DNA from: Psychrosphaera sp. F3M07
GTDB taxonomy: Bacteria > Pseudomonadota > Gammaproteobacteria > Enterobacterales > Alteromonadaceae
Assembly: GCF_018860345.1 (NCBI RefSeq)
Contig: NZ_JAHKPJ010000011.1
Coordinates: 271,120-335,119 of the forward strand
Length of the DNA stretch: 64,000 nt
Direction of reading: 5' to 3'
Shown here: piece after piece, positions 17,777 to 27,888 of the stretch
Layout: every line of letters begins with the position of its first letter
Position numbering within the stretch: the first letter of the stretch is position 1
The notes under the pieces: generated by a model
What the model saw: the letters and a program-made list of their open reading frames with translations, nothing else
What the model was told of the DNA's origin: nothing
Database searches by the model: none
Made by a program: the position numbers and the translations under genes

Positions 17777-19324
17777 TTACAATTTATCCTCACCAGTTAA
17801 CCTTTCGTTAATGGTCAGAAACTCATCTAAGTTTTGTAAAAATGCATCAACAACTTTAGGGTCAAAGTGTTTTCCTTTTTCCTCTTCCAATAAAGTAATT
17901 ATTGAATCTAATGGCCAAGGTTCTTTATAACATCGCTTATGTGCCAGCGCATCAAACACATCAGCCACCGCAACGATTCTTGCATAAATGTGAATTTCTT
18001 CGCCTTTAAAGTTATTGGGATACCCTGTTCCATCATACTTTTCATGGTGTTGTTGCGAAATAATGGCAGCTGCCTGCAGAATAGGTAATTCAGAATCTTT
18101 AAGAATATCGTATCCAATCTGAGTATGTAATTTCATAATGGTAAATTCGTCTGACTCAAGCTTACCAGGTTTTAATAAAATCGAATCTGGTGTCGCAATC
18201 TTACCTACATCATGCATTGGCGTAGCTTGTTTAAGTGTATTGCAATCAAATTCAGACAGGTTAAGCTTTTGACCTAACAAGTAACAATAATCAGACATCC
18301 TCTTGATATGATTTCCCGACTCTTTAGAACGGGATTCCACCGCATTACCTAAACGTACAAGTAATTCTTCCTGAGTGTTGATGATATCTTGGTTTAATAA
18401 AAAGTTATCAAAGGCAATCCCAACACTTCTGCAAAACATGTTTAACATTTGAATGTCTATTTCATGGATATCTTCAAGGCTGATCCCGGTTAAATATAAC
18501 AAGCTCGACTTTTCAGTGGTTGAAGGAAAATAAGCGACATAAATATTATCTTCAAAGACGCTTTCTTTAATTTTACTTGCTGTATTTAGTAGTTGTATAA
18601 CCTGTGGGGTGAGTTCACTGTGCTCGGTATCACCCACTTTAGCAATAAGATCATACCCCTGATTTTTTAATTTTGTACCGGCGCCTGCACCAACAGATAC
18701 ATTGACTAGTCCACCATCATTATCAATATGTAAAATACTCATCACTTGCTGTAACAAACCATCAAAAAATGTTTGTAAGTCCTTTCTTTTTAGCATGTCT
18801 GAGGTGGCTTCAATAACTTGTTCTAGTCCATGCCTAAACTTACGTTCATACTGACGAGATTCTTCAACGGCAAGAAGATCACGATAAGCTCGCAAAGCGG
18901 TAACAACGGTTGTAAATAACTTTTTGCGGTCGAGTTCTGTTTTTTGCTTATAGTCATTAATGTCGTATTCCATAATGACATCTTCCTCAGGCGCTTGGCC
19001 TGGCTGACCGGTTCTAAGCACGATTCGACTGAATTTATTTTTTTTAGTTTCTCGTAACCACTTAGCAAAATCCAAACCTGCGTGATCGGTTTCCATCACA
19101 ACATCTAGGAAAATTAGAGAAAATTCATTTTGTTGATTTATAATTTCTTTAGCTTGTAGGCTGTCGTAAGCACTTACAAATTCTAGGCGTTTCCCATCTA
19201 ATTCAAACCGCTTTAGTGCCAATTTGGTAATAACGTGAATATCTTCTTCGTCATCAACAATTAATACTTTCCATGTAGGTTTGATATTATTCATTTCAGC
19301 AGGAGCGTTATTATTAAACAACAT
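17777..19324 (-). CDS. Response regulator with DUF3369 and HD-GYP domains (probable c-di-GMP phosphodiesterase)
   Basis: In this 515-residue regulator, residues 17-145 are a receiver domain (LIVDDEEDIH, phospho-acceptor Asp74 in IFLDVV). Residues of about 150-310 are a DUF3369 domain. Residues 320-505 are an HD-GYP domain with all key marks: HDVGK (371-375), LLKPGKL, HH (426-427) and DGTGYP (431-436). HD-GYP enzymes hydrolyse cyclic di-GMP, so the kinase downstream probably controls the second messenger. The start has a clear AGAGGA ribosome site 5 nt upstream. Confidence 0.93.
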   Translation of the reverse strand: MLFNNNAPAEMNNIKPTWKVLIVDDEEDIHVITKLALKRFELDGKRLEFVSAYDSLQAKEIINQQNEFSLIFLDVVMETDHAGLDFAKWLRETKKNKFSRIVLRTGQPGQAPEEDVIMEYDINDYKQKTELDRKKLFTTVVTALRAYRDLLAVEESRQYERKFRHGLEQVIEATSDMLKRKDLQTFFDGLLQQVMSILHIDNDGGLVNVSVGAGAGTKLKNQGYDLIAKVGDTEHSELTPQVIQLLNTASKIKESVFEDNIYVAYFPSTTEKSSLLYLTGISLEDIHEIDIQMLNMFCRSVGIAFDNFLLNQDIINTQEELLVRLGNAVESRSKESGNHIKRMSDYCYLLGQKLNLSEFDCNTLKQATPMHDVGKIATPDSILLKPGKLESDEFTIMKLHTQIGYDILKDSELPILQAAAIISQQHHEKYDGTGYPNNFKGEEIHIYARIVAVADVFDALAHKRCYKEPWPLDSIITLLEEEKGKHFDPKVVDAFLQNLDEFLTINERLTGEDKL

Positions 19325-19516
19325 AATGTCCTCTCATGTTTATAACTAACATGATCCTTGTTCAGATATTTAAAAAGTGGGTTGAATTACTTTATAGCGG
19401 TTAATTAAGGTTTAGTTAGAAAAGCTGAGAAAGTCAACATTAGCTGAAACTAATATTTGAATGTTTGTTAATTAAAGATCCATACTAAATAATAAGTGTG
19501 ATGACATAAACAAAGA

Positions 19517-19810
19517 TTATACTGGCTCAATAACCTCATATTCATTAACTGAAAACGATTCCACTAAATTAAAAATGGCTTGATTATTTCCAGCTTGCCT
19601 GAATGCATTCAAGCTTTGTTTTGAATGCCAAAGTTCAAATACATTAACTCTATTTGGCTCAATGGAATCCGCGCAAACTGAAAAATCAATACAGTTTTCA
19701 TTCGCTCTCGCCTGTAAAATAGCTTCGCAAGATTGATGTAAAAACTCTTCACGGTAAGTTGGTTTAATCATTAAACTGCCTGCAACGATAATCGCCATCA
19801 CGCCACCCAT
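19517..19810 (-). CDS. Small antibiotic-biosynthesis-monooxygenase (ABM) family protein
   Basis: The product has 97 residues, or 93 if it starts at the second ATG (19798), which has a better upstream GGGTGG. The ABM fold (ferredoxin-like dimer) is seen in VAGSLMIKPTYREEFLHQSC, ENCIDFSVCAD and VNVFELWHSKQSLNAF. Members include the quinol monooxygenase YgiN and heme-degrading enzymes. The family name does not imply antibiotic synthesis. It lies between the HD-GYP regulator and the LRR kinase gene, 29 bp after the latter's end, and may be transcribed with it. Confidence 0.8.
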   Translation of the reverse strand: MGGVMAIIVAGSLMIKPTYREEFLHQSCEAILQARANENCIDFSVCADSIEPNRVNVFELWHSKQSLNAFRQAGNNQAIFNLVESFSVNEYEVIEPV

Positions 19811-19839
19811 TATTCAAACAAAAAAGCAATAAATGTAAA

Positions 19840-21078
19840 CTAGTGTAATTTGTTTTTTAAGGCAAAAAATAATTCGTTTTCTCGGTCTGCCACATTACAA
19901 ATACCAAGTAAGTCATCAATAAAATAATTTAGCGCACGCTGCTCTATTTGTCTGATTAAAGATTGCTGCTCTGCCGTTAGCATGTGGTACATAGTCGCTG
20001 CACCAAAATCTCCAAATATGATATTCGCCTCATCATCAAACATTGTGTTGTGAGCGTATAAATCACCGTGACAAACTTGGTTATCATGTAAATGCTCAAA
20101 CACATCTTCCATTTGCTCAACGATTTTAGCGATTTGTTTTATATCTAACGAAAAACCAGCAGGAAATGTATCTCTTGTACAAGTCTCTAAACTAGGAGGT
20201 AACCCCAAATTTGCAAAATATTCAGGGATTAAATTCATGATCAAGGCCAAATAACCATCATCATTTACTTGCGCCAAAGACTTAATCAAATTTGGATGAT
20301 TACCTGTTTTTAAACAAACTTGTAATTCATCTTCCGGATAACCGTCGCTGGTCACTTGGCCTTTAAATACCTTTACCGCAATATCTTCAGGGAACTGCCT
20401 TTGTTTATCTTTCCATGTTGCTCTTGAAATCACACCAGATGCCCCCTGCCCCAATATATTGTGCAAAACAACACTTGATGCAGGTAAGATGGGAACACTG
20501 TCTACCTTAAGCGTAGAGCGACTAAAGGGATTACCTGAAAAGGCAAACCAAGCAAGATTAGGCAAGTTCAATAATTGAACCGGACATTCAACTAAGTTAT
20601 TAGCAGATATACGAACTAACTCCAGATTCTGAAGCTTCGACATAGTCAAAGGTAAATGCGTTAACTTATTGCCCGCCAATGCCAGCTTCTGTAATAAAGG
20701 CCGTTCACCTAAAGCTTCCGGTAACTGCTCAATCTGATTCTCAGTTAAAATCAACCAACGTAACTTAACGGGCAACGAACTAGCAGGTACATGTTTGATT
20801 TGGTTTGCCTTAAAACCAATCATCTCCAGATTGTCACACCGACCAAGCACTTCCGGTAACGTTTCAAAGCTATTGTTTGAAGCAAAGATAATTTTAAGCT
20901 TAGTTAACTGCACGAGTTCAGATGGCAAACTGGTTAATTGATTATTAGATAAATCCAACACCTCTAAGCTGTCTGCTAATGACAAGATCTCAAGTGGAAA
21001 TTCAGTTAAGTTTTCAGACAGTGTTAACTTTTTAATACCAAGTAGTTCACCTGATTTTAACTGAGAAAGAGTATGCAT
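19840..21078 (-). CDS. Leucine-rich-repeat protein fused to a eukaryotic-type protein kinase
   Basis: This is a 412-residue cytoplasmic protein. Residues of about 15-190 hold some seven leucine-rich repeats (LEVLDLSNNQLTSLPSEL, LRWLILTENQIEQLPEAL and others). Residues 203-412 form a Hanks-type kinase with a glycine loop GQGASG (210-215), AVK Lys236, HGDLYAHN with catalytic Asp339 and Asn344, and DFG (357-359). The C-lobe is short: only about 50 residues follow DFG, so the substrate-binding helices are reduced. All phosphotransfer residues are present, so activity is plausible. Substrates are unknown. The arrangement resembles a small family seen in marine gammaproteobacteria. No strong ribosome site is visible. 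Confidence 0.88.
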   Translation of the reverse strand: MHTLSQLKSGELLGIKKLTLSENLTEFPLEILSLADSLEVLDLSNNQLTSLPSELVQLTKLKIIFASNNSFETLPEVLGRCDNLEMIGFKANQIKHVPASSLPVKLRWLILTENQIEQLPEALGERPLLQKLALAGNKLTHLPLTMSKLQNLELVRISANNLVECPVQLLNLPNLAWFAFSGNPFSRSTLKVDSVPILPASSVVLHNILGQGASGVISRATWKDKQRQFPEDIAVKVFKGQVTSDGYPEDELQVCLKTGNHPNLIKSLAQVNDDGYLALIMNLIPEYFANLGLPPSLETCTRDTFPAGFSLDIKQIAKIVEQMEDVFEHLHDNQVCHGDLYAHNTMFDDEANIIFGDFGAATMYHMLTAEQQSLIRQIEQRALNYFIDDLLGICNVADRENELFFALKNKLH

Positions 21079-21135
21079 TGTTTATTCGATTCCAATTTTA
21101 ACGAGCTATTAACACTTAAGGGAGCGCTAGAAATG

Positions 21136-21171
21136 AAAAAGCCAGAAGGCTAATTTAGCAATTCTGGCTTT
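21136..21171 (-). terminator. Terminator after tRNA-Leu
   Basis: AAAGCCAGAA and TTCTGGCTTT form a 10-bp stem and are followed on the minus strand by a T-run (complement of GAAAAA). It ends the secG/tRNA-Leu transcript before the LRR kinase gene. Confidence 0.85.
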
Positions 21172-21195
21172 ATTGGTTCTTAATGAACCTTATAA

Positions 21196-21280
21196 TGGTG
21201 CGGATGGAGAGACTTGAACTCTCACGCCTTGCGGCACAGGCACCTCATGCCTGCGTGTCTACCAATTTCACCACATCCGC
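21196..21280 (-). tRNA. tRNA-Leu (anticodon GAG)
   Basis: The 85-nt gene has acceptor arms GCGGATG and CATCCGC, discriminator A and encoded CCA. The anticodon stem CAGGC/GCCTG closes the loop ATGAGGT, giving anticodon GAG, which reads CUC and CUU. A long variable arm typical of class II tRNA is present, and the T-arm is GAGAGTTCAAGTCTCTC. It lies 7 bp after secG, the common gammaproteobacterial order. Confidence 0.96.
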
Positions 21281-21287
21281 AAATTTT

Positions 21288-21674
21288 TTAGTTTACAGGT
21301 ACGTCTGTAGACTTATTCTCTGCAGCTGGCGTTACTGGAACATCTGAGTCTGCATTATTGATTGCTGGCATATCAGTTTCAGGAGCTGTTGTTTTAGTTT
21401 CAACAGGAACTGAAAGGTCATTCCAATCATCTTCAGCTTTGATTGTATTTGACGTCATGCCACCTAAGAAGATGCTGATGACAAAAAACAAGGTTGCTAA
21501 TATAGCGGTTGTTTTAGTTAAAAAGTTACCAGAACCATTTGAACCGAATAAAGTTGCTGAAGCACCAGCACCAAATGAAGCGCCCATATCTGAGCCCTTA
21601 CCTTGCTGGATTAACACTAAACCTATTAATGCTAAAGCGACTACTAAATAAACTACAATTAAAATTTCGTACAT
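21288..21674 (-). CDS. secG: Preprotein translocase subunit SecG
   Basis: SecG is the small accessory subunit of the SecYEG channel that aids SecA-driven export. The 128-residue product has two membrane segments (about 3-22 and 53-74) separated by the diagnostic loop LIQQGKGSDMGASFG. The C-terminal tail is long, acidic and Pro/Thr-rich (about 50 residues) and seems species-specific. AGGAAA precedes the ATG. It is followed directly by tRNA-Leu and preceded by tpiA. Confidence 0.95.
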   Translation of the reverse strand: MYEILIVVYLVVALALIGLVLIQQGKGSDMGASFGAGASATLFGSNGSGNFLTKTTAILATLFFVISIFLGGMTSNTIKAEDDWNDLSVPVETKTTAPETDMPAINNADSDVPVTPAAENKSTDVPVN

Positions 21675-21683
21675 GCTTGTTTC

Positions 21684-22421
21684 CTAAGCTACTGCGTTTT
21701 CACAAATTTTCATAAAAGAGTCAACATCTAAGCTAGCGCCACCTATAAGGCCGCCGTCGATGTTGTCACTACCAAATAATTCTTCACTATTGTCAGGGTT
21801 TACACTGCCGCCATATAAAATACGTGTTGTATTTGCCAGTTCATGATTATAACCAGCTAATATTTGGCGAATACCACTGTGAACATCTTCTGCTTGTTCA
21901 CAACTGGCTGTTTTACCTGTGCCTATTGCCCAAACAGGCTCATAAGCAAAAACTAAACTATCAGAGAATGAAGGAAGTACATCTAATACTGCTTTAACTT
22001 GGCGAGTGATCACGGTTAAAGTTTCGCCTTGTTCTCTTTCTTCGTCAGTCTCACCTACACAAATGATAGGAATTAACCCTGCACTTAATGTAGCTTTTAC
22101 TTTTTCTGCTACTACGTCATCCGTTTCACCAAACAAAGATCTTCGCTCTGAATGACCAACTATTACGTAATAACAATTAACATCACGTAACATTCTGCCG
22201 GAAACTTCTCCGGTAAACGCCCCTGATTCTTGGCTCGCTATATTTTGAGCTCCTTTTTGGATACTCGACGTTTCTTCACTTAAGTATACAAATGGAGGAC
22301 AAATCACAGTTTCTACTTGTTCAGCGTCTAACGTTTGTAAACGTTCGACCATGTTTGTTAGTAGTTCTCGGTCGCCATTTAATTTCCAATTAGCTACAAC
22401 TAGAGGTAATCGTGTGGACAT
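21684..22421 (-). CDS. tpiA: Triosephosphate isomerase
   Basis: This enzyme interconverts dihydroxyacetone phosphate and glyceraldehyde 3-phosphate in glycolysis and gluconeogenesis. I take the start at MSTRLPLVVANWKLNG because AGGAGAG lies 6 nt upstream; the open frame extends 16 codons further without support. This gives 245 residues, close to the usual 250. The catalytic residues are visible: Lys13 in NWKLNG, His in VGHSERR, Glu in AYEPVWAIGTG, and the phosphate-binding YGGSVNP. It lies 9 bp upstream of secG and downstream of glmM. Confidence 0.96.
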   Translation of the reverse strand: MSTRLPLVVANWKLNGDRELLTNMVERLQTLDAEQVETVICPPFVYLSEETSSIQKGAQNIASQESGAFTGEVSGRMLRDVNCYYVIVGHSERRSLFGETDDVVAEKVKATLSAGLIPIICVGETDEEREQGETLTVITRQVKAVLDVLPSFSDSLVFAYEPVWAIGTGKTASCEQAEDVHSGIRQILAGYNHELANTTRILYGGSVNPDNSEELFGSDNIDGGLIGGASLDVDSFMKICENAVA

Positions 22422-22505
22422 TAAATCTCTCCTAGTTTTTAGGGGCGAGATAGTATCTAACCTCGCCAAAAGTTACAAGAGATGCTTGGTCTTATTATTA
22501 GAAAA

Positions 22506-23837
22506 TTATGAGAATTCCGTTACTTTTTGCGCTACTTTTTCTGCAACGCTTATTATCAAGTCAGAATCTTTGCCTTCAGTCATAACTCGGATCAAAGGTT
22601 CAGTGCCTGACTTACGAATTAAAATGCGACCAGCCTCACCTAATTCTACTTCAGCTTCGGCGATAGCAATTTTCACTTCATCTACTTCTAGTGGGTATTT
22701 ATTGTCTGATACACGTATATTAATTAACTTTTGTGGGTATTTTTCCATGCCTGATTTTAACTCAGACAAACTCATTCCAGTTTCAACCATAGCAGCAAGG
22801 ACCTGAATGGCCGATACCACCCCATCACCAGTCGGAATATGTTCCAAATTAATAACATGACCTGAACTTTCACCGCCAATTGACCAGTTATTTTCTTTTA
22901 ATAACTGCATGACATAACGGTCACCTACTTTGGCACGTTTAAACGGAATGCTTAGGTTCTTAAGTGCAACTTCTAAACCTAAGTTAGACATCAAGGTACC
23001 AACAACGCCGCCATTAAGTTTGCCCTGTTTTAAGGCGTGTCTTGCAATAATAAATACTAATTCATCACCGTCGACTTCAACACCATTTTCGTCAACCATA
23101 ATGATACGGTCACCATCACCATCTAACGCTAAACCAACATGTGCGTTTTCAGCTTTAACTATTTTTTGCAAAGCGGCAGTATGGGTCGCACCGCACATTT
23201 TATTAATATTCAATCCATCTGGCTGATTGAAAATAGGGATGACTTTAGCACCTAGTTCTGAAAAGACTTCTGGAGCAATGTGATAGGTAGCGCCGTTAGC
23301 TGAATCGACAACTATCTTCATGCCTTTTAACGTATCAGGGGCAAATCGGCTTTTACAAAACTCAATATATCGTCCCGCAGCATCGTTAATACGGAAGGCT
23401 TTACCTAAAAGCTCAGAACTAACACAAGTGATGTCTTGTTCTAATAAGTCTTCAATTTGATATTCAATCTCATCCGGTAATTTGGTGCCATCTTTTGAGA
23501 AAAACTTAATACCATTATCATAATATGGATTGTGAGAAGCACTGATAACTATACCCGCATCGGCTCTGAAGGTTTTAGTCAAATAAGCAATAGCCGGTGT
23601 CGGCATAGGACCTAATAAACCAACATCAACCCCCGCGGCGATCAAACCAGCTTCAAGAGCAGTTTCAAGCATATAGCCAGATATACGAGTGTCTTTACCT
23701 ATTAATACTTTTCTATTGCCGTTTTCAGCAAATACTTTCCCTGCAGCCCAACCTAGTTTTAATGCAAATTCAGGGGTAATTGGTGGTTTACCAACCAAAC
23801 CACGTATTCCGTCAGTTCCAAAGTACTTCTTACTCAT
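22506..23837 (-). CDS. glmM: Phosphoglucosamine mutase
   Basis: GlmM converts glucosamine 6-phosphate to glucosamine 1-phosphate for UDP-GlcNAc, and so for peptidoglycan and LPS. The 443-residue length is normal. Visible are the start FGTDGIRG, the phospho-serine loop [12 protein letters not shown] (Ser101), the metal loop LDGDGDRI, the sugar-binding GGESSGH, and the phosphate-binding [12 protein letters not shown]. Its ATG lies inside the end of folP (8-bp overlap), with GGAG in folP as ribosome site, so the two are translationally coupled. Confidence 0.97.
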   Translation of the reverse strand: MSKKYFGTDGIRGLVGKPPITPEFALKLGWAAGKVFAENGNRKVLIGKDTRISGYMLETALEAGLIAAGVDVGLLGPMPTPAIAYLTKTFRADAGIVISASHNPYYDNGIKFFSKDGTKLPDEIEYQIEDLLEQDITCVSSELLGKAFRINDAAGRYIEFCKSRFAPDTLKGMKIVVDSANGATYHIAPEVFSELGAKVIPIFNQPDGLNINKMCGATHTAALQKIVKAENAHVGLALDGDGDRIIMVDENGVEVDGDELVFIIARHALKQGKLNGGVVGTLMSNLGLEVALKNLSIPFKRAKVGDRYVMQLLKENNWSIGGESSGHVINLEHIPTGDGVVSAIQVLAAMVETGMSLSELKSGMEKYPQKLINIRVSDNKYPLEVDEVKIAIAEAEVELGEAGRILIRKSGTEPLIRVMTEGKDSDLIISVAEKVAQKVTEFS

Positions 23838-24660
23838 TTTCTACTCCATATTTCATCGCATTAAATATACGAACAGCATGTTTGGTTTCTTCAACATCAT
23901 GTACACGAACGATATCCGCACCATTGTTTAGCGCTAATGTAGCCGCGGCAATACTGCCGGCAAGGCGTTTATCTATATCAAGCTCGAGCAAGTTACCTAT
24001 CATTGATTTACGCGATAGACCAACTAATACAGGACATTCTAATTGTTTAAATTTTTCTAATTCAGCCAAGAGCTGATAATTATGTTTTAAGGTTTTACCA
24101 AAGCCAAATCCTGGGTCGATAATTATTCTGCTTTTATCTATACCCAAAGTGTCACAATGATCAATTCGCTCTGAAAAGTACGTCATTATATCATTAACTA
24201 AATTGCTGTATTGAGGATTTGTTTGCATGGTCCTCGGCGAGCCTTGCATATGCATAATACAAACGGGCACATCCGACTCGGCAATAACCTTTAACACGCC
24301 TTCACCTTCCAGCCCACAAACATCATTAATTAAATCAACACCTGCCGTTATACCCGCTTGCATCACTTGCGCTTTACTTGTATCTAACGATACCGCACAA
24401 CCAAAGCGAGACTTTATCGCTTCTATCACTGGAATAACTCTATCTAACTCTTGCCCCACTGGCACTTCTGGGGCACCAGGGCGAGTTGACTCACCACCGA
24501 TATCAATGATGTCAGCACCTTGCTGAAGCATCAACTCAGTTTGCTGTAAGGCCATATCAAAGTTAGCAAAACGACCGCCATCAGAGAATGAATCAGGGGT
24601 TACATTGAGTATACCCATCACGAGAGGACGCAAGATGTTTTGAAGGTTAATTTTATTCAT
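23830..24660 (-). CDS. folP: Dihydropteroate synthase
   Basis: FolP joins p-aminobenzoate to hydroxymethyl-dihydropterin pyrophosphate in folate synthesis. It is the target of sulfonamides. The product of 276 residues shows [31 protein letters not shown], the DPGFGFGKT loop and [11 protein letters not shown], all canonical. It overlaps glmM and lies downstream of ftsH, but a terminator stands between ftsH and folP, so some separate promoter is needed. No ribosome site is obvious. Confidence 0.97.
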   Translation of the reverse strand: MNKINLQNILRPLVMGILNVTPDSFSDGGRFANFDMALQQTELMLQQGADIIDIGGESTRPGAPEVPVGQELDRVIPVIEAIKSRFGCAVSLDTSKAQVMQAGITAGVDLINDVCGLEGEGVLKVIAESDVPVCIMHMQGSPRTMQTNPQYSNLVNDIMTYFSERIDHCDTLGIDKSRIIIDPGFGFGKTLKHNYQLLAELEKFKQLECPVLVGLSRKSMIGNLLELDIDKRLAGSIAAATLALNNGADIVRVHDVEETKHAVRIFNAMKYGVENE

Positions 24661-24692
24661 TTAGCTATTATTTACTGTGATATCATTTATAT

Positions 24693-24716
24693 AAAAAAGG
24701 CTCCTTTCGGAGCCTT
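24693..24716 (-). terminator. Terminator after ftsH
   Basis: AAGGCTCC and GGAGCCTT form an 8-bp stem around TTTC, followed on the minus strand by six T residues. It separates the rlmE-ftsH unit from folP-glmM-tpiA-secG. Confidence 0.9.
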
Positions 24717-24737
24717 AACTAATTTGGGGCTAGCTAA

Positions 24738-26651
24738 TTAGTCAGCAGATTTTGACTCTGGCTCATTAGCCGATGATGCTTTTGGCTCATCATCGTTTTT
24801 TGATTCTGGTTTAACTTCAGGCTTTTTGTCTTCAGTCCAACCAGCAGGTTCACGAACTTCAACTCTATCCATCAAATCATCAATTTGTTTAGCGTCAATC
24901 GTTTCATACTTCATTAATGCATCTTTCATTGTATGCAGTATGTCCATATTGTCTTTTAAGATTTTCTCAGCACGTTCATAGTTACGGTTAATAAATACTT
25001 TTATTTCTCCGTCAATGGCTTTGGCTGTCTCATCAGACATATGTAACGATTTAGAAGATGTACGGCCTAAGAATACTTCACCTTCTTCTTCAGCGTATAA
25101 CATAGGTCCCATTTTTTCAGATAGGCCCCATTGCGTTACCATCTTACGAGCGATATCAGTTGCACGTTCGATATCGTTTGATGCACCCGTTGATACTTTA
25201 TCAGCACCGTATATCAATTCTTCAGCGATACGACCACCATATAAAGAAGATATTTGGCTTTCCAAGAATTGTTTGCTGTGTGAGAAACGGTCTTTCTCTG
25301 GTAAGTACATAGTTACACCAAGCGCACGTCCACGAGGAATAATACTTACTTTATACACAGGGTCATGATCTGGAACCATGCGACCAACTATAGCGTGACC
25401 CGCTTCATGATATGCCGTCATTTCACGTTCACTTTCGCCCATAACCATAGATTTACGCTCTGCGCCCATCATGATCTTATCTTTGGCTTTTTCAAAATCT
25501 TGCATATCTACTAAACGTTTATTACCACGAGCAGCAAATAGCGCAGCTTCATTAACTAAGTTAGCTAAATCGGCCCCAGAGAAACCAGGAGTACCACGAG
25601 CAATATAACTTGGCTCTACATCATCAGATACAGGTACTTTACGCATATGTACTTTAATAATTTGTTCACGACCACGAACGTCTGGCAACCCTACCGTTAC
25701 TTGACGGTCAAAACGACCAGGTCTTAATAATGCTGGGTCCAACACGTCAGGTCTGTTAGTCGCGGCAATAACGATAATGCCTTCATTACCTTCAAAGCCA
25801 TCCATTTCAACTAACATTTGGTTTAGTGTTTGTTCACGTTCATCATGACCACCACCAAGACCCGCGCCACGTTGGCGACCTACCGCATCGATTTCATCAA
25901 TGAATATAATACAAGGTGCTGCTTTTTTAGCTTGTTCAAACATGTCACGTACACGTGATGCACCAACACCCACAAACATTTCTACAAAGTCAGAACCAGA
26001 GATAGCAAAGAAAGGTACTTTAGCTTCACCAGCAACCGCTTTAGCTAATAAGGTTTTACCCGTACCTGGTTGGCCTACCATTAATACGCCTTTAGGAATT
26101 TTACCGCCTAACTTTTGGAATTTTGCAGGTTCTTTTAAGTAATCAACTAACTCTTGTACTTCTTCTTTTGCTTCGTCACAGCCAGCAACATCTTTAAATG
26201 TTGTTTTGATTTGATCTTCGCCCATTAAACGAGCTTTAGATTTACCAAACGACATCGCGCCTTTGCCACCGCCGCCTTGCATTTGACGCATGAAGAATAT
26301 CCATACACCAATCAATAGAAGCATTGGGAACCAAGATATTAAGATTTGTCCCAAAATTGAACGTTCTTCTGGCGGAACACCAACAACACGTACATTTTGT
26401 TTAATTAAATCATTTAATAAATCTGGGTCATATGGTGTTGGAATATAAGTTTCAAAACGTTCGCCTGAACGTCTTAATCCTGTCACTTTACGATCTTCGA
26501 TTTTAACTTCACGGATCAGACCTTGCTGAACATCTTGAATAAATTGGGTGTAGTTTGAATTTGAATCTTCAACGCTGTCAGGCACTATATTTTGAAAAAC
26601 CGACATCAAAACAACGGCAACAACCAACCACAACAATAAATTTTTTACCAT
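24738..26651 (-). CDS. ftsH: ATP-dependent zinc metalloprotease FtsH
   Basis: This membrane-bound AAA+ protease degrades misfolded membrane proteins and regulators such as LpxC and sigma-32. I start at [10 protein letters not shown], matching the E. coli start; a TTG three codons earlier has no better support. It has 637 residues, with two membrane segments (about 4-22 and 99-120), Walker A GQPGTGKT, Walker [12 protein letters not shown], the second region of homology, and the zinc site HEAGH. The C-terminal tail is hydrophilic, rich in Pro, Glu, Ser and Lys. It follows rlmE under a sigma-32-type promoter. Confidence 0.97.
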   Translation of the reverse strand: MVKNLLLWLVVAVVLMSVFQNIVPDSVEDSNSNYTQFIQDVQQGLIREVKIEDRKVTGLRRSGERFETYIPTPYDPDLLNDLIKQNVRVVGVPPEERSILGQILISWFPMLLLIGVWIFFMRQMQGGGGKGAMSFGKSKARLMGEDQIKTTFKDVAGCDEAKEEVQELVDYLKEPAKFQKLGGKIPKGVLMVGQPGTGKTLLAKAVAGEAKVPFFAISGSDFVEMFVGVGASRVRDMFEQAKKAAPCIIFIDEIDAVGRQRGAGLGGGHDEREQTLNQMLVEMDGFEGNEGIIVIAATNRPDVLDPALLRPGRFDRQVTVGLPDVRGREQIIKVHMRKVPVSDDVEPSYIARGTPGFSGADLANLVNEAALFAARGNKRLVDMQDFEKAKDKIMMGAERKSMVMGESEREMTAYHEAGHAIVGRMVPDHDPVYKVSIIPRGRALGVTMYLPEKDRFSHSKQFLESQISSLYGGRIAEELIYGADKVSTGASNDIERATDIARKMVTQWGLSEKMGPMLYAEEEGEVFLGRTSSKSLHMSDETAKAIDGEIKVFINRNYERAEKILKDNMDILHTMKDALMKYETIDAKQIDDLMDRVEVREPAGWTEDKKPEVKPESKNDDEPKASSANEPESKSAD

Positions 26652-26698
26652 ATCACTCAAAGGGAAAACCTCTAGTCAAATAAATTAAAAGAAGATTA

Positions 26699-27328
26699 CT
26701 ATAATTTGTAACCTGTCGCCACCAAATACACTTCACGAGATCGTGCTCTTGAAGACTCTGGTTTACGAATTTTTACTACTTTAAATGCTGATTTCACATC
26801 AGCCATGAATTGATCAAAACCTTCGCCTTGAAACACCTTTACCACAAACTTACCATTTTGTTTTAACACTTGATGACACATGTCTAAGGCTAACTCAACT
26901 AAATACATAGATGTTGCTTGATCAACGGTATCATTACCACTTAAATTTGGCGACATATCTGACATCACTAAATCTACATTTTTACCACCAATACGGCTTA
27001 ACAACGCATTAAGTACCGACTCTTCACGAAAATCACCTTGTAAAAAGTCAACACCCGCCATGGAATCCATTGGTAAAATATCACAGGCAACCACAGTACC
27101 GTTATCACCTAATTCGTTTACAACGTATTGACACCAACCTCCAGGGGCAGCTCCTAAATCCACCACAGTATCACCGGGTTTCATTAACTTATCTCTTTTT
27201 TGTAACTCTTCAATTTTGAAATAAGCGCGAGAACGAAGTCCTCTTTTATTTGCTTCTTTTACGTATTTATCGTTTACATGTTCCTGCAGCCATTTCTTGC
27301 TACTGGCCGACCTACTATCTTTTGCCAT
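26699..27328 (-). CDS. rlmE: 23S rRNA 2'-O-ribose U2552 methyltransferase
   Basis: RlmE (FtsJ/RrmJ) is a heat-shock enzyme that methylates U2552 in the ribosomal A loop, using S-adenosylmethionine. The 209 residues match the family. The SAM site is [11 protein letters not shown], and the catalytic tetrad is visible as Lys in AYFKIEEL, Asp in MSDMSPN, Lys in KFVVKVFQG and Glu in SREVYLV. It is the first gene of the rlmE-ftsH operon, as in E. coli. AGGTAAAGAG precedes the ATG. Confidence 0.97.
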   Translation of the reverse strand: MAKDSRSASSKKWLQEHVNDKYVKEANKRGLRSRAYFKIEELQKRDKLMKPGDTVVDLGAAPGGWCQYVVNELGDNGTVVACDILPMDSMAGVDFLQGDFREESVLNALLSRIGGKNVDLVMSDMSPNLSGNDTVDQATSMYLVELALDMCHQVLKQNGKFVVKVFQGEGFDQFMADVKSAFKVVKIRKPESSRARSREVYLVATGYKL

Positions 27329-27373
27329 GCTCTTTACCTAATAAAATGCGCTTATAAATTGGTAATAACCTAA

Positions 27374-27401
27374 AGGTGGGGTAGAATAACGGTAATTCAA
27401 G
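27374..27401 (-). promoter_or_regulatory. Sigma-32-type heat-shock promoter of rlmE-ftsH
   Basis: On the minus strand CTTGAA (-35) is separated by 14 bp from CCCCACCT (-10). The heat-shock consensus is CTTGAA, 13-14 bp, CCCCATnT, so only one or two positions differ. It lies about 45 bp upstream of rlmE. The same operon is sigma-32-controlled in E. coli. Confidence 0.85.
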
Positions 27402-27429
27402 TAATTATCATTGTTAAATTTGTGACAAA

Positions 27430-27726
27430 ATGAATCTTAGTAAAAAACAAATCCAATTTTTAAAGGGCGAAGCCCATTCTTTAAAGCCAGTTGTACAACT
27501 GGGTAATAATGGTTTCACTGAAGGCGTATTAGCTGAAATTGAAAATGCACTCGCTGTGCATGAATTAATTAAAGTTAAAATTCCAAGTGAAGACCGCGAA
27601 GAACTACAATTATACGTCGAAGCTATCGTTAGAGAAAGCAAAGCAGAAAAAATCCAATTAATTGGCAAGACGCTTGTTATTTTCAAACAAAGTGAAAACA
27701 AAAAGATTGAACTACCGAAAAAATAA
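27430..27726 (+). CDS. yhbY: Ribosome assembly RNA-binding protein YhbY
   Basis: YhbY is a small CRS1/YhbY (CRM) domain protein that binds pre-50S particles. The 98-residue product has the GxxG-type loop in VVQLGNNGFTEGV and the preceding segment KKQIQFLKGEAHSLKP. It is divergent from rlmE, the common arrangement. No strong ribosome site is visible. A terminator follows. Confidence 0.95.
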   Translation: MNLSKKQIQFLKGEAHSLKPVVQLGNNGFTEGVLAEIENALAVHELIKVKIPSEDREELQLYVEAIVRESKAEKIQLIGKTLVIFKQSENKKIELPKK

Positions 27727-27754
27727 CGGCCTTAAGTCAGTTATTTTTACATTT

Positions 27755-27782
27755 AAAAAACCAGCGTTTAGCTGGTTTTTTT
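27755..27782. terminator. Terminator after yhbY (bidirectional)
   Basis: AAAAACCAGC and GCTGGTTTTT form a stem around GTTTA, with A-tract and T-tract on the two sides. Confidence 0.88.
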
Positions 27783-27826
27783 ATGCTCCAATATATATCA
27801 ATATCAGACTTGGTTAATCTGTTAAT

Positions 27827-27853
27827 AAAAAAGGAGCCTAATGGCTCCTTTTT
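27827..27853 (-). terminator. Terminator after the giant surface protein gene
   Basis: GGAGCC and GGCTCC form a 6-bp stem around TAAT, flanked by an A-run that becomes a T-run on the minus strand. It lies 36 bp after the stop codon at 27889. Confidence 0.85.
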
Positions 27854-27888
27854 ATCGTTAAACTAAGTTAGTCGTTCAAGTTCACAAC

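Noticed and set aside
19517..19810. Antibiotic biosynthesis gene cluster
   Set aside because: The ABM family name is historical; no synthase or other biosynthetic genes are near.
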